From the NCBI GenBank assembly GCA_030628325.1, contig DAOVRB010000106.1, positions 1 through 5,199 on the forward strand: a DNA stretch of 5,199 nt, given 5' to 3'. Positions 4,505-5,199 of the stretch are shown in pieces. The notes under the pieces are model-generated. The model saw only the letters and a list, made by a program, of their open reading frames with translations. It was not told where the DNA came from and ran no database searches. The stretch's first letter is position 1. Each line of letters opens with the position of its first letter. A program made the position numbers and the translations under genes. Source of the stretch: Methanomicrobiaceae archaeon. Its GTDB lineage: Archaea; Halobacteriota; Methanomicrobia; Methanomicrobiales; Methanomicrobiaceae.

Positions 4505-4939
4505 GTAACTGTTCAGGTTGACCTGTGAGCAACCAGAGAGGGAAACAGATTCCCTTCAAAAGTTTTCACAGGGAAAGCCAGAACCGGCTGCTCATTCTTT
4601 TTCACTGTCGGGATATATCCTCTGACGCGGCAGAAGCAGAAAGCTCCCTGTTCACTCCTGAAAGTCTAAGAAATTTTCTGCTGCAGTCTGACCATCCTGA
4701 TCTCCCGTTCAGCCTGATTATTAGAGAATGGGACAGAGAGATCGTGCATGAACAGGAGGATCTCCCTCTGGCATTTTTGGCAACGGTCAGTGGGGTTTTT
4801 TGCCTTTGACTGCTTCTTACGGTCACGTCTCACGGGCTGGTCAGAGAGACCTTCTATTTCACTCATGATCTCATATAACATGAAGGAACAATATCAGACA
4901 ATCAGGAAAAGGAAAGCCAGTTTGATCTGAAGGTCTTAC
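4505..4939 (-). mobile_element. Internally deleted IS66-family insertion sequence with both ends
   Basis: The 435-bp block contains a C-terminal IS66 transposase fragment and has matching ends. The left end reads GTAACTGTTCAGGTTGACCTG and the right end, read inward on the other strand, GTAAGACCTTCAGATCAAACTG. They share GTAA, then TTCAG, and about half of the next nine bases, with one base of length difference. IS66 family termini classically begin GTAA. Intact elements of this family run about 1.4-2.5 kb, so most of the transposase gene has been lost while the ends remain. The 8-bp flanks (AAAAAAAT and ACTTCAAA) do not match, so no target duplication is visible. The insertion lies between the DUF373 promoter and the frame at the right edge. 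Confidence 0.55.
4513..4881 (-). pseudogene. IS66 transposase C-terminal fragment, interrupted by an amber stop
   Basis: On the minus strand the frame from 4881 reads MLYEIMSEIEG, then a basic RRDRKKQSKAKN stretch, then LLFMHDLSVPFSNNQAEREI and RMVRLQQKIS. This is the strongly conserved end of the IS66 DDE transposase core: the N-N-Q-A-E segment contains the catalytic glutamate. The frame then meets TAG at 4666-4668, exactly where the family has glycine (KISG-TFRS), and continues without a shift as TFRSEQGAFCFCRVRGYIPT through VLAFPVKTFEGNLFPSL to a natural-looking TGA at 4513-4515. The upstream side hits TGA at 4894-4896, and the N-terminal zinc-binding part and the first two catalytic aspartates are absent. 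It is therefore non-functional. The ATG at 4881 is merely the first Met after the deletion, not a real start. Confidence 0.85.
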
Positions 4940-5199
4940 ACTTCAAAAGTATCTTTATTTTCCACAATAACCAGTGCAGGAAGACGCATCCGAAGATCAT
5001 AATACTTATCTGGATATAATTTGTGTGAGATCTCAAGAGCAAACCTGCCAATATCTGCCTTCAGAAGTTTGTCATATTTATCTTCCATAGTCTGGAAAAA
5101 ATGGATTATTGATTTTAGCGGTGTTTCCTGACTTTTTTTTAGAATATGCTCCATGAACTCAATTCCAATTTCAACAGGTATTTTCATTTTGTAATTATC
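4936..5199 (-). CDS. Unrecognised protein, probably truncated at its C-terminus by the IS66 element
   Basis: I do not recognise this protein. The frame is open from the right window edge to TAA at 4936-4938. From the ATG at 5187 it would give 83 residues, but the frame continues open to the edge (adding DNYK) and no ribosome binding site is visible in the 12 bases available, so the real start may lie outside. The visible part looks mainly helical, with charged and hydrophobic residues alternating (EIGIEFMEHILKKSQ, IIHFFQTMEDKYDKLLKADI), then DLRMRLPALVIVEN. No membrane segment, Cys cluster or known motif is seen. The stop codon lies within the GTAA end of the IS66 element, so the last codon and stop are supplied by the insertion. 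Joining across the element would add only FFLRY before another TAA, so the loss may be small. Confidence 0.55.
   Translation of the reverse strand, partial: DNYKMKIPVEIGIEFMEHILKKSQETPLKSIIHFFQTMEDKYDKLLKADIGRFALEISHKLYPDKYYDLRMRLPALVIVENKDTFEV

Noticed and set aside
4666..4668. Pyrrolysine decoding of the TAG in the transposase fragment
   Set aside because: The codon replaces a conserved glycine in a gene already lacking its N-terminal half; decay explains it without recoding.
4525..4809. Plus-strand frame of 94 residues over the IS66 remnant
   Set aside because: It is the antisense of a clearly recognisable transposase fragment, starts at a non-ATG codon and resembles no protein I know.
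4497..4947. Target-site duplication around the IS66 remnant
   Set aside because: The 8-bp flanks AAAAAAAT and ACTTCAAA do not match, so no duplication can be claimed.
1..5199. CRISPR arrays, tRNA, rRNA, or a defence system
   Set aside because: I saw no regularly spaced repeats, no tRNA or rRNA signatures, and no nuclease, helicase or methyltransferase motifs on either strand.

Overview
The window looks like a chromosomal segment of a methanogenic archaeon, most likely of the order Methanomicrobiales. This is an inference from content: an Alba chromatin protein, a DUF373 membrane protein (an archaea-only family), an archaeal-type aspartate-semialdehyde dehydrogenase, TATA-box promoters close to start codons, and a lysine-pathway cluster interleaved with a small clostridial-type ferredoxin. 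Base composition is moderately AT-rich. I cannot name the species from the sequence alone.

Positions 1-2449 are a compact plus-strand run: the 3' end of dapA, dapB (overlapping dapA by 8 bp), a 57-residue 2[4Fe-4S] ferredoxin, asd, and an Alba-type DNA-binding protein. Asd makes aspartate semialdehyde, DapA condenses it with pyruvate, and DapB reduces the product, so three consecutive or near-consecutive lysine-pathway steps sit together. asd has its own TATA box and no visible ribosome binding site, while the Alba gene follows 19 bp later behind a strong Shine-Dalgarno sequence.

Positions 2450-3316 hold a small secreted or lipid-anchored-looking protein of unknown function (2562-3011). It lies behind a spacer with three inverted repeats that resembles a relic of an IS200/IS605-type element end. 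A 305-bp spacer follows, holding hairpins and a 25-codon reading frame that looks like the N-terminal stump of a nucleotidyltransferase.

Positions 3317-5199 are minus-strand: a DUF373 membrane protein, then a 435-bp internally deleted IS66-family element with imperfect terminal inverted repeats (4505-4939). The element keeps only the C-terminal part of the transposase, interrupted by an amber stop. Last comes an unrecognised reading frame that enters from the right edge and whose stop codon lies inside the element's terminal repeat, so it is probably truncated by the insertion.

No defence system, CRISPR array, rRNA or tRNA is visible. The most interesting parts are the decayed mobile-element traces around 2450-2530, 3111-3241 and 4505-4939, the recurrent leaderless promoter geometry, and two unknown conserved-looking proteins.
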